Positions 37,730 through 46,643 of a stretch of DNA of 64,000 bases are shown piece after piece. The stretch covers positions 62,001 to 126,000 of the forward strand of contig JADJQA010000007.1 of assembly GCA_016712985.1 (NCBI GenBank). Direction: 5' to 3'. The notes beneath the pieces were generated by a model that worked only from the letters and a program-made list of their open reading frames with translations, was not told where the DNA came from and made no database searches. The number at the start of each line of letters is the position of its first letter. The first letter of the stretch is position 1. Origin of the DNA: Sulfuritalea sp. (lineage in GTDB: Bacteria > Pseudomonadota > Gammaproteobacteria > Burkholderiales > Rhodocyclaceae). Made by a program: the position numbers and the translations under genes.

Positions 37730-39526
37730 TCAGCCGAAAATCGCTTCGCCGGGTTTGACCACGGACGCGCCGCCCTCCATGACGATGCTGGTTAGGCCGC
37801 TGGCCATCGGCGCCAGGTGGCCAAAGTAGAAATGTACCAGATCGACGATGCCTTCAAGATACTCGGTATCGCCATCATCGGCGTCGAGCCTGGCATGGGC
37901 GGCGAGCCCGGCGCGGGCCATCTGCCAACTGCCGCAGACTGTCCCGAGCAAGTGCAGGAAGGGCACCGCGCCGGCCAGCACCTCGGCCTGCCGCTCGCGC
38001 CCGTTGGCGAGAATCCACTCCAGCGTCTGTTCCAGCGTATCCAGATCGCGGACCAGCGCGGGTCCGAGCACGGCGAGTTGGTCGCGGGAAGCAAGTTCGC
38101 CGGCGACGCCGCGCATTTCGGCGATCAGCAGCCGCAGTGATTCGCCGCCTTCGCGCAGGATCTTGCGACCGACCAGGTCGTTGGCCTGAATGCCGGTGGT
38201 CCCCTCGTAGATCGTAATCACGCGAGCATCACGGAAATGCTGGGCAATGCCGGTTTCCTCGACAAAACCCATGCCGCCGTGAATCTGGATCGCCATGCCG
38301 GCGACCTCGTTGCCAAGCTCAGTGCTCCACGCCTTCACCACCGGCATCAGCAAGTCGACGTACCTGCGATACCGCTCGGCGACCGCGGCGTCTGGATGGT
38401 GGCGCATGCTGTCGAACCAGCCGCTCGCCACATAGGCCAGCATGCGCGGCGCCATGACCTTGGCGCGCATCGTCAGCAGCATGCGCCGGACATCCGGATG
38501 GCTGATGATCGCCACGCCGTCGCGGCCGCTCACCGCGTCGCGTCCCTGGACGCGCTCGCGGGCGAAGCTCAGCGCCTTCTGGTAGGCGACTTCGCCCAGG
38601 GCGATACCCTGCAAACCGACGCCGAAGCGCGCGTCGTTCATCATGACGAACATGGTTTCCAGTCCGCGGTTCGGCTTGCCGACCAGATAGCCCACCGCGC
38701 CGCCGTTGTCGCCGTAGCTCATGGTGCAGGTCGGGCTGCCGTGGATGCCCAGCTTGTGCTCCAGCGCGATGCATCTGACATCGTTCCTGGCCGCCAGCGA
38801 ACCGTCGGCCTCGACCAGAAACTTCGGGACCAGGAACAGCGAAATACCCCTGATGCCGGGCGGTGCATCCGGCATGCGGGCCAGGACCAGATGGATGATG
38901 TTCTCGGTCAGGTCGTGTTCGCCATAGGAGATGAATATCTTCTGGCCGAACAGGTGGTAGCTGCCGCTACCATCGGGGGCCGCCTCGGCGCGGGTGCGGA
39001 TGGTCGAGAGATCCGAGCCCGCCTGTGCTTCCGTCAGGTTCATGGTGCCGCCCCACTCGCCGCTCGCCAGCCTGGACAGGTAGCGCGCCTTGATCTCCTC
39101 GCTGGCCGCCAGCGCCAGGGCCTCGACCTCACCGACGTTCAGATGCGGCAGCATCGCGAAAGCCATGTTGGCGGACGACCACATTTCCGCAACCGGGGTG
39201 GAAACGATCTTGGGCATGCCCTGGCCGCCATGCTCGGTGGGTAGCGACAGCCCGACCCAGCCGGCGGCGACGAACTGGCGGTAGGCCTCGCGCCAGCCCT
39301 CGGCCATGATCACGCGCTCGCCTTCCAGCCGGCAACCCTGTCGATCACCGACAGGGTTCAGGGGCGCGAGAACGCCGCTGGCGAACTTGCCGGCCTCTTC
39401 ATGGATGACCGACACAAGATCAGGCGTCGCCTCCCCGCAACCGGGGAGCCGGCCGATGTCCCCGAGTCCGGCCAGTTCCTCAAGAATGAACCGGATGTCC
39501 CGCAGCGGCGCCTGGTAGTCGCTCAT
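37730..39526 (-). CDS. Acyl-CoA dehydrogenase, long form (DmdC/AcdA-like)
   Basis: It oxidises an acyl-CoA to the 2-enoyl-CoA with FAD, the first oxidative step of beta-oxidation. At 598 residues it belongs to the long acyl-CoA dehydrogenases with an extra C-terminal domain, like 3-methylmercaptopropionyl-CoA dehydrogenase. Visible features are the FAD/substrate motif NLTEAQAGSDLSTIRT, the central domain (GYLVGKPNRGLETMFVMMN), IQIHGGMGFVEETGIAQHFRDARV and the catalytic Glu in IYEGTTGIQANDLVGRK. It starts 14 bases after the thiolase stop and is the last gene of the catabolic operon. The chain length or ring specificity cannot be told; aromatic propionyl-CoA is plausible from context. Confidence 0.9.
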   Translation of the reverse strand: MSDYQAPLRDIRFILEELAGLGDIGRLPGCGEATPDLVSVIHEEAGKFASGVLAPLNPVGDRQGCRLEGERVIMAEGWREAYRQFVAAGWVGLSLPTEHGGQGMPKIVSTPVAEMWSSANMAFAMLPHLNVGEVEALALAASEEIKARYLSRLASGEWGGTMNLTEAQAGSDLSTIRTRAEAAPDGSGSYHLFGQKIFISYGEHDLTENIIHLVLARMPDAPPGIRGISLFLVPKFLVEADGSLAARNDVRCIALEHKLGIHGSPTCTMSYGDNGGAVGYLVGKPNRGLETMFVMMNDARFGVGLQGIALGEVAYQKALSFARERVQGRDAVSGRDGVAIISHPDVRRMLLTMRAKVMAPRMLAYVASGWFDSMRHHPDAAVAERYRRYVDLLMPVVKAWSTELGNEVAGMAIQIHGGMGFVEETGIAQHFRDARVITIYEGTTGIQANDLVGRKILREGGESLRLLIAEMRGVAGELASRDQLAVLGPALVRDLDTLEQTLEWILANGRERQAEVLAGAVPFLHLLGTVCGSWQMARAGLAAHARLDADDGDTEYLEGIVDLVHFYFGHLAPMASGLTSIVMEGGASVVKPGEAIFG

Positions 39527-39540
39527 GTCAATCGCTCACG

Positions 39541-40736
39541 TTAGCCAGTCACGCGCAACACCAGCGCCATCCCGGAATCGCCGGCGGCGCAGCCGCCGAA
39601 CAGCCCTACCCCGCCGCCGCGCAGGGCGAGTTCCTCGATCAGTTCAATCACGCTGCGCATCCCCGTGGGCCCTTGCGGGTGTCCCCAGACCAGCGAGCAG
39701 CCGTAGTTGTTCATGTTCTCCAGTGGAAAACCGGTGGTCCGCGAAAAGGCGATGTCGTTGACGGCGAAGGGGTTGTGCGTCTTCACCGCGTCGACGTCCT
39801 TGATGGTCAATCCGGCGTTCTTCAGGGCTTCGAGCGCCGCCGGCGCCACCGCCATCGGCATGTAACCCTTGTCCACGCGCGCCTGGCCGAAGCCGAGCAG
39901 TTCGACTTCGATCTTCGCGTCGGCCGCGACCTCGCGAGCAAACTCGCGGGTGGTGACGATCATGCCGGCGTTGCCATCGGCCGGATGGGTCTGCGACCCG
40001 AAGGTGACGGTACCGTCCGGCTTTACCGGCTTGAGCTTGGCGAGCCCCTCGGCGCTGGTCGTGAAAATGCCTTCGTCGGCGGAAAGCAAGCCGGTCTGCC
40101 TGCGGAAGCCGGCGTCGGTGACGGGGACATCGACCATGTAGCGGCGCTGAAACGCGCGCTCGCCGGCCAGGGCGTCCAGGTATTGGACGTAGCGTGCCAG
40201 GGCCACCTCGTTCTGCTCGGCGGTGCTGACGCCCAACCTGGCGACCACATTTTCGGCGGTATCGATCATGGCATTTCTTGCGTAGGGATCGCGGGCGAAA
40301 TTGTCCAGCACCCAGCGTTCGGTATGGCCCGTACCGCCCGGCGCGGTCGGATCGGGGTAATAAACGATGGGGCCGTTCGAGCAGCGGTCGGTGGTAATCA
40401 GCAAGGCGCACTGCGACGAGCCATCGGACACCTCGGCGGCGGCCATCTGCAGCACGCGAGCGCTGGTGGCACAGGCTTGCTGCACGGTCGGCCCGGCCAC
40501 GCCCGCCAGGCCCATCATGCCGGTCACGTAGGGCAGGCCATAGAAGCTGCCAAGCTGGGGATTGGTGTGGCCAAGAATTCCGAGATCGATTTTCTCGACC
40601 GGGAAGCGCCTGGCGGCAAGCGCCTGCTTGCCGGTATTGGCGGCGAGTTGCAGGCTGTTCAGATGGGCGATCGAACCCTGCCACTTGGCGAAGGGGTGGA
40701 CCAGTAGATGCCGTAGGGAATGAATGCGTTTGCCAT
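39541..40736 (-). CDS. Thiolase family acyltransferase (one-base deletion near the 5' end)
   Basis: It cleaves a 3-ketoacyl-CoA with CoA, the last step of beta-oxidation. The start is the ATG at 40736 (MANAFIPYGIYWSTP), preceded by GGAG and 15 bases after the upstream stop. One base is missing in the GGGG run at 40693-40696 (CCCC on the coding strand); restoring it joins YWSTP to FAKWQGSIAHL. The rest is intact: QQACATSARVL holds the nucleophilic Cys, the usual NEAFA motif is replaced by HNPFAVND, and NYGCSLVWGHPQGPTG and GGCAAGDSGMA hold the remaining active-site residues. It belongs to a non-canonical thiolase branch; the substrate is probably the ketoacyl-CoA made by the preceding enzyme. 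Confidence 0.88.
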
Positions 40737-40751
40737 TGTTTTCTCCGGGAG

Positions 40752-42861
40752 TTAGCGCGTTTGTTCGGCCTGCCAGCGCGCGAAACTGGAGCCGGCGAGC
40801 GCCAGCTTCTTCAGCAACGGCGCCGGCTGCCAGTATTGGGGATCGAGCGTCTTCTGGAACTCGAGGATCTTGTCGTACACCACCTCGAGTCCGACCGTGT
40901 CGGCATAGAACATCGGGCCGCCGCGGTAGCGGGGAAGCCGTAGTCGGCGGTGTAGACGACATCGATGTCGCTGGCGCGCAGGGCAATGCCCTCTTCAAGC
41001 AGCAGCGCCCCTTCGTTGATCATCGCGTAGAGGCAGCGCTCGCGGATTTCCTGCCGCTCGGGCTTGCGCTGCGGAATGTTCAACCGCCGGCCTTCCTCGT
41101 GGATCATCGCGACCACCTCCGGGTCCACCGCGCGCTTGCGGTCGGTGCCGTCGTAGCGGTAGTAGCCGCGCCCCGCCTTCTGGCCTATCCAGCCGCACTC
41201 GTTGAGCATCGCTGCGGGACGATAGAAAGACGGATCCCGCGGCAACAGATGCTGGCGCGCCACACGGGTCAAATGGCCGATATCGACACCGGCCAGATCG
41301 TAGACGGCGAGAATTCCCATGGCCATGCCGAAGTCCTCCAGCGCACCATCCACCTCCGCGGGCGTGGCGCCTTCGAGCAGGCAGCGCTCGGCCTCGCGGC
41401 CGTACGGGTCCATCATGCGATTGCCGATGAAGCCATAGCAGACCTTGGCGACCACGCCGGTCTTCTTGATCTGCCTGGCGATCTCCAGCGCCGTGACCAC
41501 GACGTCGGACGCGGTCTTGCCGCATTGGACGATTTCGAGCAAGCGCATGACATTGGCGGGCTGAAGAAATGCAGCCCGATCACGTCCGCGGCGCGCCCGG
41601 TAACGTCGGCGATCTCGTCGATGTCGAGCGTCGAGGTATTGGTGCCGAGGATCGCGCCGGGCTTCGCCACCGCATCGAGCGTGACGAAGATCTGCTTCTT
41701 CAGTGCCATGTTCTCGAACACCGCCTCGATGATGACATCGGCACTGCCCAGCGCCTCGTAGTCCAGCGTCGGCGTGATCAGGCCCAGGCGCTGGTCGCGC
41801 TGTTCCGGCTTGAGGCTGCCGCGCGTTACCGAGCGTTCGTAATTCTTGCCTATCGTCGCCAGGCCGCGATCAAGATTCGCCTGGGACGTGTCGAGAATGG
41901 TGACGGCAATGCCGGCATTGGCGAAACACATCGCGATGCCGCCACCCATGGTGCCGGCGCCGACAATGCCGACGCGAGTCACCGGCCGCGGCTTGACATC
42001 CGCCGCCAGGCCGGGGATCTTGCGAACCTCGCGCTCGGCATGAAACAGGTGGCGCAGGGCACGGGATTCGGTGGCTTGTTCGAGTTGGGCGGACAAGGCG
42101 CTTTCGACCTGCAAGCCCTCGTCGAAGGGCTTTTCCACAGCGGCCTGAACGGCGTCGAGCAGGGCCAGAGGGGACTGCCGGTTGCGCATTGTCCTGGCGA
42201 CCTGGACGCGCTTCGCGGCAAAGAGTTCAGCCGCCTGTTCGGCACCCCGGACCGCTTGCTCGCGCGTCCGGCGTGGCACGCCACCCCTGGCGACCAGTTC
42301 CCTGGCGAAGGCCACCGCAGCCGGCCGCACTGCCTCGGTCACGACGCTATCGACCAGTCCGGCCTCCAGAGCCTTCGCCGCCGGCAGCGGCTTGCCGGAG
42401 AGCATCATGTCGAGCGCCACCTCAAGCGCCACGAGACGCGGCAGGCGCTGGGTACCGCCGGCCCCGGGAATGATGCCCAGCGAAAGTTCCGGCAAACCGA
42501 AACGCGCCTCTTCGTGGGCAACGCGGTAATGACAACAGAGGGCAATTTCGGTCCCGGCGCCAAGCGCCGTGCCATGCACGGCCGCGATCACCGGAACGGG
42601 ACTGTCCTCGATCAGGCGCAGGACTTCGTGATAGCCGGGCGCGGCGATGCCGGTGTCGAACTCCTTGATGTCCGCCCCGGCGACAAACGTCCTGCCGGCA
42701 CAAGCCAGAACGATGGCCCGGATTTCGTTCTTGCCGCGCAGTTCGGTGAAGACCTGCTTGAGTCCGGCACGTACCGACTGGTCGACCGCATTCACCGGCG
42801 GACTGTTGATGTTGACCACGGCAATATCGCCGGACATGGAATAACTCACTATATCGCTCAC
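40752..42861 (-). CDS. Enoyl-CoA hydratase/3-hydroxyacyl-CoA dehydrogenase fusion (two one-base deletions)
   Basis: It hydrates 2-enoyl-CoA and oxidises the 3-hydroxyacyl-CoA with NAD, in one polypeptide of about 703 residues (FadB/FadJ/peroxisomal MFE type). The N-terminal crotonase domain shows AGRTFVAGADIKEF, HGTALGAGTEIAL and FGLPELSLGIIPGAGGTQRLP with both catalytic Glu. The dehydrogenase begins at RVGIVGAGTMGGGIA near residue 295. GTG at 42861 is the start, with AAGGAGAGG upstream. The frame is broken near 41556 (FFSPANVMRLLEIV is restored by one base) and in the GGGG run at 40931-40934 (restores GFPRYRGGPMFYAD). It ends LAGSSFARWQAEQTR. Both breaks look like sequencing errors in an otherwise normal operon gene. 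Confidence 0.9.
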
Positions 42862-42940
42862 AATTCCTCTCCTTGGTCTAGCGTGAAATTGCTCGTTCGG
42901 AGCGGCGGGTGATAGCCAAGCGAAGCGAGCTGATTAGAAG

Positions 42941-42958
42941 CCTCCCCGTGAGGGGAGG
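42941..42958 (-). other. Hairpin between livF and the hydratase/dehydrogenase gene
   Basis: CCTCCCC and GGGGAGG with a four-base loop form a strong stem in the 169-base gap inside the operon. With no T-run it is not a clear terminator; it may separate or stabilise the transporter and beta-oxidation halves of the transcript. Confidence 0.4.
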
Positions 42959-43030
42959 ATGGGAGGGGCGGGCCTTCAATTCGCCTTGTTTTCCGTCATC
43001 GGGGGCGCTGCACTGTTGCCGCATGAAAGT

Positions 43031-43810
43031 TCAACTTGCAGCGGGTTTGGACCGGGAGGACGCCGCCTGCGCGGCGCCGCCCAATCCCAAATACGATTCG
43101 ATGACTTTGGGGTCATCGGCGAGTTCAGGGGCGGCGCCTTCGAGGGCGATCTCGCCGAGTTCGAGAACGTAGCCATAGTCGGCGACCTGAAGCGCGGCGC
43201 GGGCATTCTGCTCGACCAGGAGGATCGCGACGCCGGTCTGCCTGAGATCGGCGATGACGCGGAAGATCTCCTTGACGATCAGCGGCGCCAGCCCCAGGCT
43301 TGGCTCATCCAGCAGCAGCAGCCTGGGCTTGGCCATCAGCGCACGACCCACCGCCAGCATCTGGCGCTCGCCGCCCGACAGCGTCCCCGCCTCCTGCTCG
43401 CGCCGCTCCCTCAGGCGCGGGAAGATATTGAAGACCTGCTCCATGGTTTCCGGGTGATCGCGATGGCCGCGCCGGTGGCGCATGAAGGCGCCGAGTTGCA
43501 GATTGTCGGCAACGCTCATGCCGCCGAACAGGGCGCGCGACTCCGGCACCAGGCTCATGCCCCCGGCAACCATGCGCTCGACCTCGATCTCCGGCTGCGG
43601 TTCACCGAGAAAGCGGATGTCGCCGCGAGTCTTCGGCAGCAAACCCATGATCGCATTGAGCAGGGTTGTCTTGCCGGCGCCATTGGGGCCGATCACCGTG
43701 ACGATCTGGCCGGCGCCCACCGTCAGGCTGGCCTGGTGCAGCGCCTCGACCTTGCCGTAGGAGACGCACAGGCTGGAAACTTCGAGGATGGGTTTGCCCT
43801 CGTTGTCCAT
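43031..43810 (-). CDS. livF: Branched-chain-type ABC transporter ATP-binding protein LivF
   Basis: It is one of the two ATPases that drive a HAAT-family uptake system. The 259 residues contain Walker A GPNGAGKTT, a Q-loop near VPESRALFGG, the signature LSGGERQM, Walker B LLLLDEPSLGL and the switch His region LLVEQN. The start directly abuts the stop of the fused permease-ATPase gene. The C-terminal tail (LGGAAQAASSRSKPAAS) is unusual and likely disordered. The operon suggests an aromatic or organic acid rather than leucine as cargo. Confidence 0.93.
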   Translation of the reverse strand: MDNEGKPILEVSSLCVSYGKVEALHQASLTVGAGQIVTVIGPNGAGKTTLLNAIMGLLPKTRGDIRFLGEPQPEIEVERMVAGGMSLVPESRALFGGMSVADNLQLGAFMRHRRGHRDHPETMEQVFNIFPRLRERREQEAGTLSGGERQMLAVGRALMAKPRLLLLDEPSLGLAPLIVKEIFRVIADLRQTGVAILLVEQNARAALQVADYGYVLELGEIALEGAAPELADDPKVIESYLGLGGAAQAASSRSKPAAS

Positions 43811-45601
43811 TTATTCCAGCCCACCCAGATAGGCTTCCAGCACTGCGGGGTTGCGCTGCACTTCGGCGGGCAGTCCCTCGGCGATCTTCTCGCCGAATTC
43901 CATCACCACGACCCGGTCGGCCAGCCCCATGACGAAGTCCATGTCGTGCTCCACCAGCAGGATGCCCATGCCTTCCGCCTTGAGCCTGCGGAGCAGTTCC
44001 GCCAGGGCCTGCTTTTCCATGTAGCGCAGACCGGCAGCCGGTTCGTCCAGCAGCAGCAAGCAAGGATCGGCAGCCAGTGCGCGGGCGATTTCCATGGTGC
44101 GTTGCTGGCCCAGGGCCAGACTGCCGGCTTGTTCGAACATGCTGGCCTTGAGGCCGACGCGCTCGATCTGCCGCGCGGCTTCCGCCAGCAGGCCTTGTTC
44201 CTCGGCACGTTCAAGGTGCAACGCCGCCGGGACAACGCCCCTGGCGCCGCGCAGGTGGGCGCCGATCGCGACGTTTTCCAGCACGCTCATGCCCGGCAAC
44301 AGGCGCACGTGCTGAAAGGTCCGGCTCATGCCGCGACGGGCGATCGCCCTGGCAGGGAGGTGCTCGATCCGTTCGCCGAGAAAGCGTATCTCGCCTGCGC
44401 TGACGCAGTCGACGCCGGAGACGCAGTTGAACAGTGTGCTCTTGCCCGCGCCGTTGGGACCGATCAGGGCCATGACTTCGCCGGCACGCACAACGAGGCT
44501 CATGTTGTTGTTGGCCACCAGCCCGCCGAAACGCTTGAACACCTCGCTGACCTCAAGGATGTCGGCGCCGACTTGCGGCATTATCTTCCGCGGCAGGGCT
44601 TCCCCTTGCGGCACGTCCCTGCTGGCGGGACTGGCTTGCGGCGCCAGTCGCGCCAGGATGGGCCAGAGACCGTCGCGGGCGCGTTGCAGGACCAGCACCA
44701 TCATGATGCCGAAGACAATCACTTCGAAGTTCCCCGAGGCGCCGAAAATCCTCGGCAGCAGATCTTGCAGCCATTGCTTGACGAGGGTGATCAGTCCGGC
44801 GCCGATCAGCGCCCCCCAGACGTTGGCGGCGCCGCCGACGACGGCCATGAACAGGTATTCGATGCCGATATGCAGACCGAAGGGGGTGGGATTGACGAAG
44901 CGCTGCATGTGGGCGTAGAGCCAGCCGGAGACGGAGGCGAAGAGCGCGGCAATCAGAAAGATGATGATCTTCGACCTTGCCGTATCGACGCCCATGGCTT
45001 CGGCCATCACGGTGCCGCCCTTGAGGGCGCGGATGGCGCGGCCTTCGCGCGAATCCAGCAGGTTCCCGGTGATCCACACCGCCGCCAGCAGCATCAGCCA
45101 GATGACATAGTAAAAGGCGCTGCCGCTCTTCAGCTCAAAGCCGAACAGTTCGAGGGCAGGAATCCCGGAGATGCCGGTATGGCCGCCGAGGAAGCCGAGG
45201 TTGCCGAACAGGAAATAGAGACTGATGCCCCAGGCGATGGTGCCCAGCGGCAGATAGTGTCCCGACAGCCGCAAGGTCAGGGAGCCCAGCAGCCAGGCGA
45301 CCGCGCCGGTGAGCAAAAGTCCGGCGACCAGGCCCAGCCAGGGCGACCCGCCGGCCCATGCCAGCCAGCCGGGCAGGTCGGTGGCGGTGGTCAGGTAGGC
45401 GCTGGCATAGGCGCCAAGACCGACGAAGGCGGCCTGGCCGAAGGAAGTGAGCCCGCCGACTCCCGTGAGCAGCACGAGGCCGAGCGCAACCAGCGCCGAC
45501 AGCCCGATGTAGTTGAGCAAGGTGATCTGGAATTCGGGCAGGATCAGGGGGCCGCTGCCGAGCAGGATGAGGAAGCCGACGAGAATCGCGCGGCGCATCA
45601 T
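43811..45601 (-). CDS. Fused ABC transporter permease and ATP-binding protein (LivM-LivG)
   Basis: One polypeptide of 596 residues joins the LivM permease (residues 1 to about 320, many hydrophobic helices, with the GREGRAIRALKG-like loop SREGRAIRALKGGTVMAEAMG) to the LivG ATPase (from about 340: ILEVSEVFKRFGGLVANNNMSL). The ATPase has Walker A GPNGAGKST, signature LALGQQRTM and Walker B LLLLDEPAAGL. The ATG at 45601 overlaps the livH stop (ATGA), so the start is well fixed; the same frame is open further upstream but that is livH in another register. Such fusions are known in betaproteobacteria. It imports its substrate together with LivH, LivF and a binding protein. Confidence 0.93.
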   Translation of the reverse strand: MMRRAILVGFLILLGSGPLILPEFQITLLNYIGLSALVALGLVLLTGVGGLTSFGQAAFVGLGAYASAYLTTATDLPGWLAWAGGSPWLGLVAGLLLTGAVAWLLGSLTLRLSGHYLPLGTIAWGISLYFLFGNLGFLGGHTGISGIPALELFGFELKSGSAFYYVIWLMLLAAVWITGNLLDSREGRAIRALKGGTVMAEAMGVDTARSKIIIFLIAALFASVSGWLYAHMQRFVNPTPFGLHIGIEYLFMAVVGGAANVWGALIGAGLITLVKQWLQDLLPRIFGASGNFEVIVFGIMMVLVLQRARDGLWPILARLAPQASPASRDVPQGEALPRKIMPQVGADILEVSEVFKRFGGLVANNNMSLVVRAGEVMALIGPNGAGKSTLFNCVSGVDCVSAGEIRFLGERIEHLPARAIARRGMSRTFQHVRLLPGMSVLENVAIGAHLRGARGVVPAALHLERAEEQGLLAEAARQIERVGLKASMFEQAGSLALGQQRTMEIARALAADPCLLLLDEPAAGLRYMEKQALAELLRRLKAEGMGILLVEHDMDFVMGLADRVVVMEFGEKIAEGLPAEVQRNPAVLEAYLGGLE

Positions 45602-46635
45602 TCGTCTTCTTCGACGTGATGCGTGGTCAGGGAGCGCCACACCAGCACCGGGATGATCAGCGTGAACACGATGACTTCCTTGAAGGCGGAGGCCCAGAAG
45701 GAGGAATACGATTCGAGCAGGCCGACCAGGACGGCGCCGGCCGCGGCGACCGGATAGCTCGCCAGTCCGCCGACGATGGCGCCGACGAATCCCTTGAGCC
45801 CGACCAGAAAGCCGGTGTCGTAATAGATGGTGGTGATCGGTGCGATCAGGATGCCGGAGAGCACGCCGATCAGGGCGGCGAGCAGGAAGGAGAGTTTGCC
45901 GGCCATCACCGTGGAGATACCCATCAACCGCGCGCCCGTGCGGTTCATGGCGGTGGCGCGCAGGGCTTTGCCGTAGAAGCTGCGCTCGAAGAAAACGTAG
46001 AGGACCACGATCAGCGCGATGGAGGCGCCGACCACCCACAGGGTCTGACCGTTGATCGCAATGTCGCCCAGCCGCAAGCTGGCCTCCGAGAAGGCGGGAG
46101 TACGGGAGCCTTCGGCGCCGAAGAACAGCAATCCAAGCCCGACCAGGGCCAGGTGCACGGCAACCGAGACGATCAGCAGCACCAGCACGGGCGCTTCGGC
46201 CAGCGGCTGAAACGCCAGTCGGTACACCATCGGACCCAGGGGAACGACCAGTGCCAGGGTGAGGATGATTTGCAGCGGCATCGCCATTTCTGCCGGCTTC
46301 AGCAGATACACGGCCGCCGCCGCCAGGGCCGGGTAGACCAGGTTCCAGCCGATGATGCGGGGAATGCTCCGATAACTGCCCCTCTTCACCACCAGCAGCA
46401 GATCGACCAAGGCCACCGCAGCGCCTGCCCCCAGCAGCAGCCACAGCGTGCCCGGAGTCTTGCCGACTTGCAGGCTCGCCAGGGTCAGGGCCCCGAACGC
46501 AACAAACTCTCCCTGCGGGATGAAGATCACCCGTGTCACGGCAAATACAAGCACCAGCGCCAGCGCCAGCAGCGCGTAGATCGCTCCGTTGGTGATTCCG
46601 TCCTGTGCGAGCAACAGCGCGATTTGCAGATCCAC
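45598..46635 (-). CDS. livH: Branched-chain-type ABC transporter permease LivH
   Basis: It is an inner-membrane permease of 345 residues with about eight hydrophobic helices. It carries the family features AQDGITNGAIYALLALALV at the N-terminus, GEFVAFGAL, ALRATAMNRTGARLMGIST and the conserved loop DTGFLVGLKGFVGAIVGGLASYPVAAAGAVLVGLLE. GTG at 46635 is the start, eight bases after the stop of the ligase gene. It overlaps the next gene by four bases, as expected of a tightly coupled transporter operon. Confidence 0.92.
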   Translation of the reverse strand: MDLQIALLLAQDGITNGAIYALLALALVLVFAVTRVIFIPQGEFVAFGALTLASLQVGKTPGTLWLLLGAGAAVALVDLLLVVKRGSYRSIPRIIGWNLVYPALAAAAVYLLKPAEMAMPLQIILTLALVVPLGPMVYRLAFQPLAEAPVLVLLIVSVAVHLALVGLGLLFFGAEGSRTPAFSEASLRLGDIAINGQTLWVVGASIALIVVLYVFFERSFYGKALRATAMNRTGARLMGISTVMAGKLSFLLAALIGVLSGILIAPITTIYYDTGFLVGLKGFVGAIVGGLASYPVAAAGAVLVGLLESYSSFWASAFKEVIVFTLIIPVLVWRSLTTHHVEEDE

Positions 46636-46643
46636 GGCCGGCG

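Noticed and set aside
42959..45619. Plus-strand open frame of 886 codons
   Set aside because: It is antisense to livF and the fused livM-livG, which have complete catalytic motifs.
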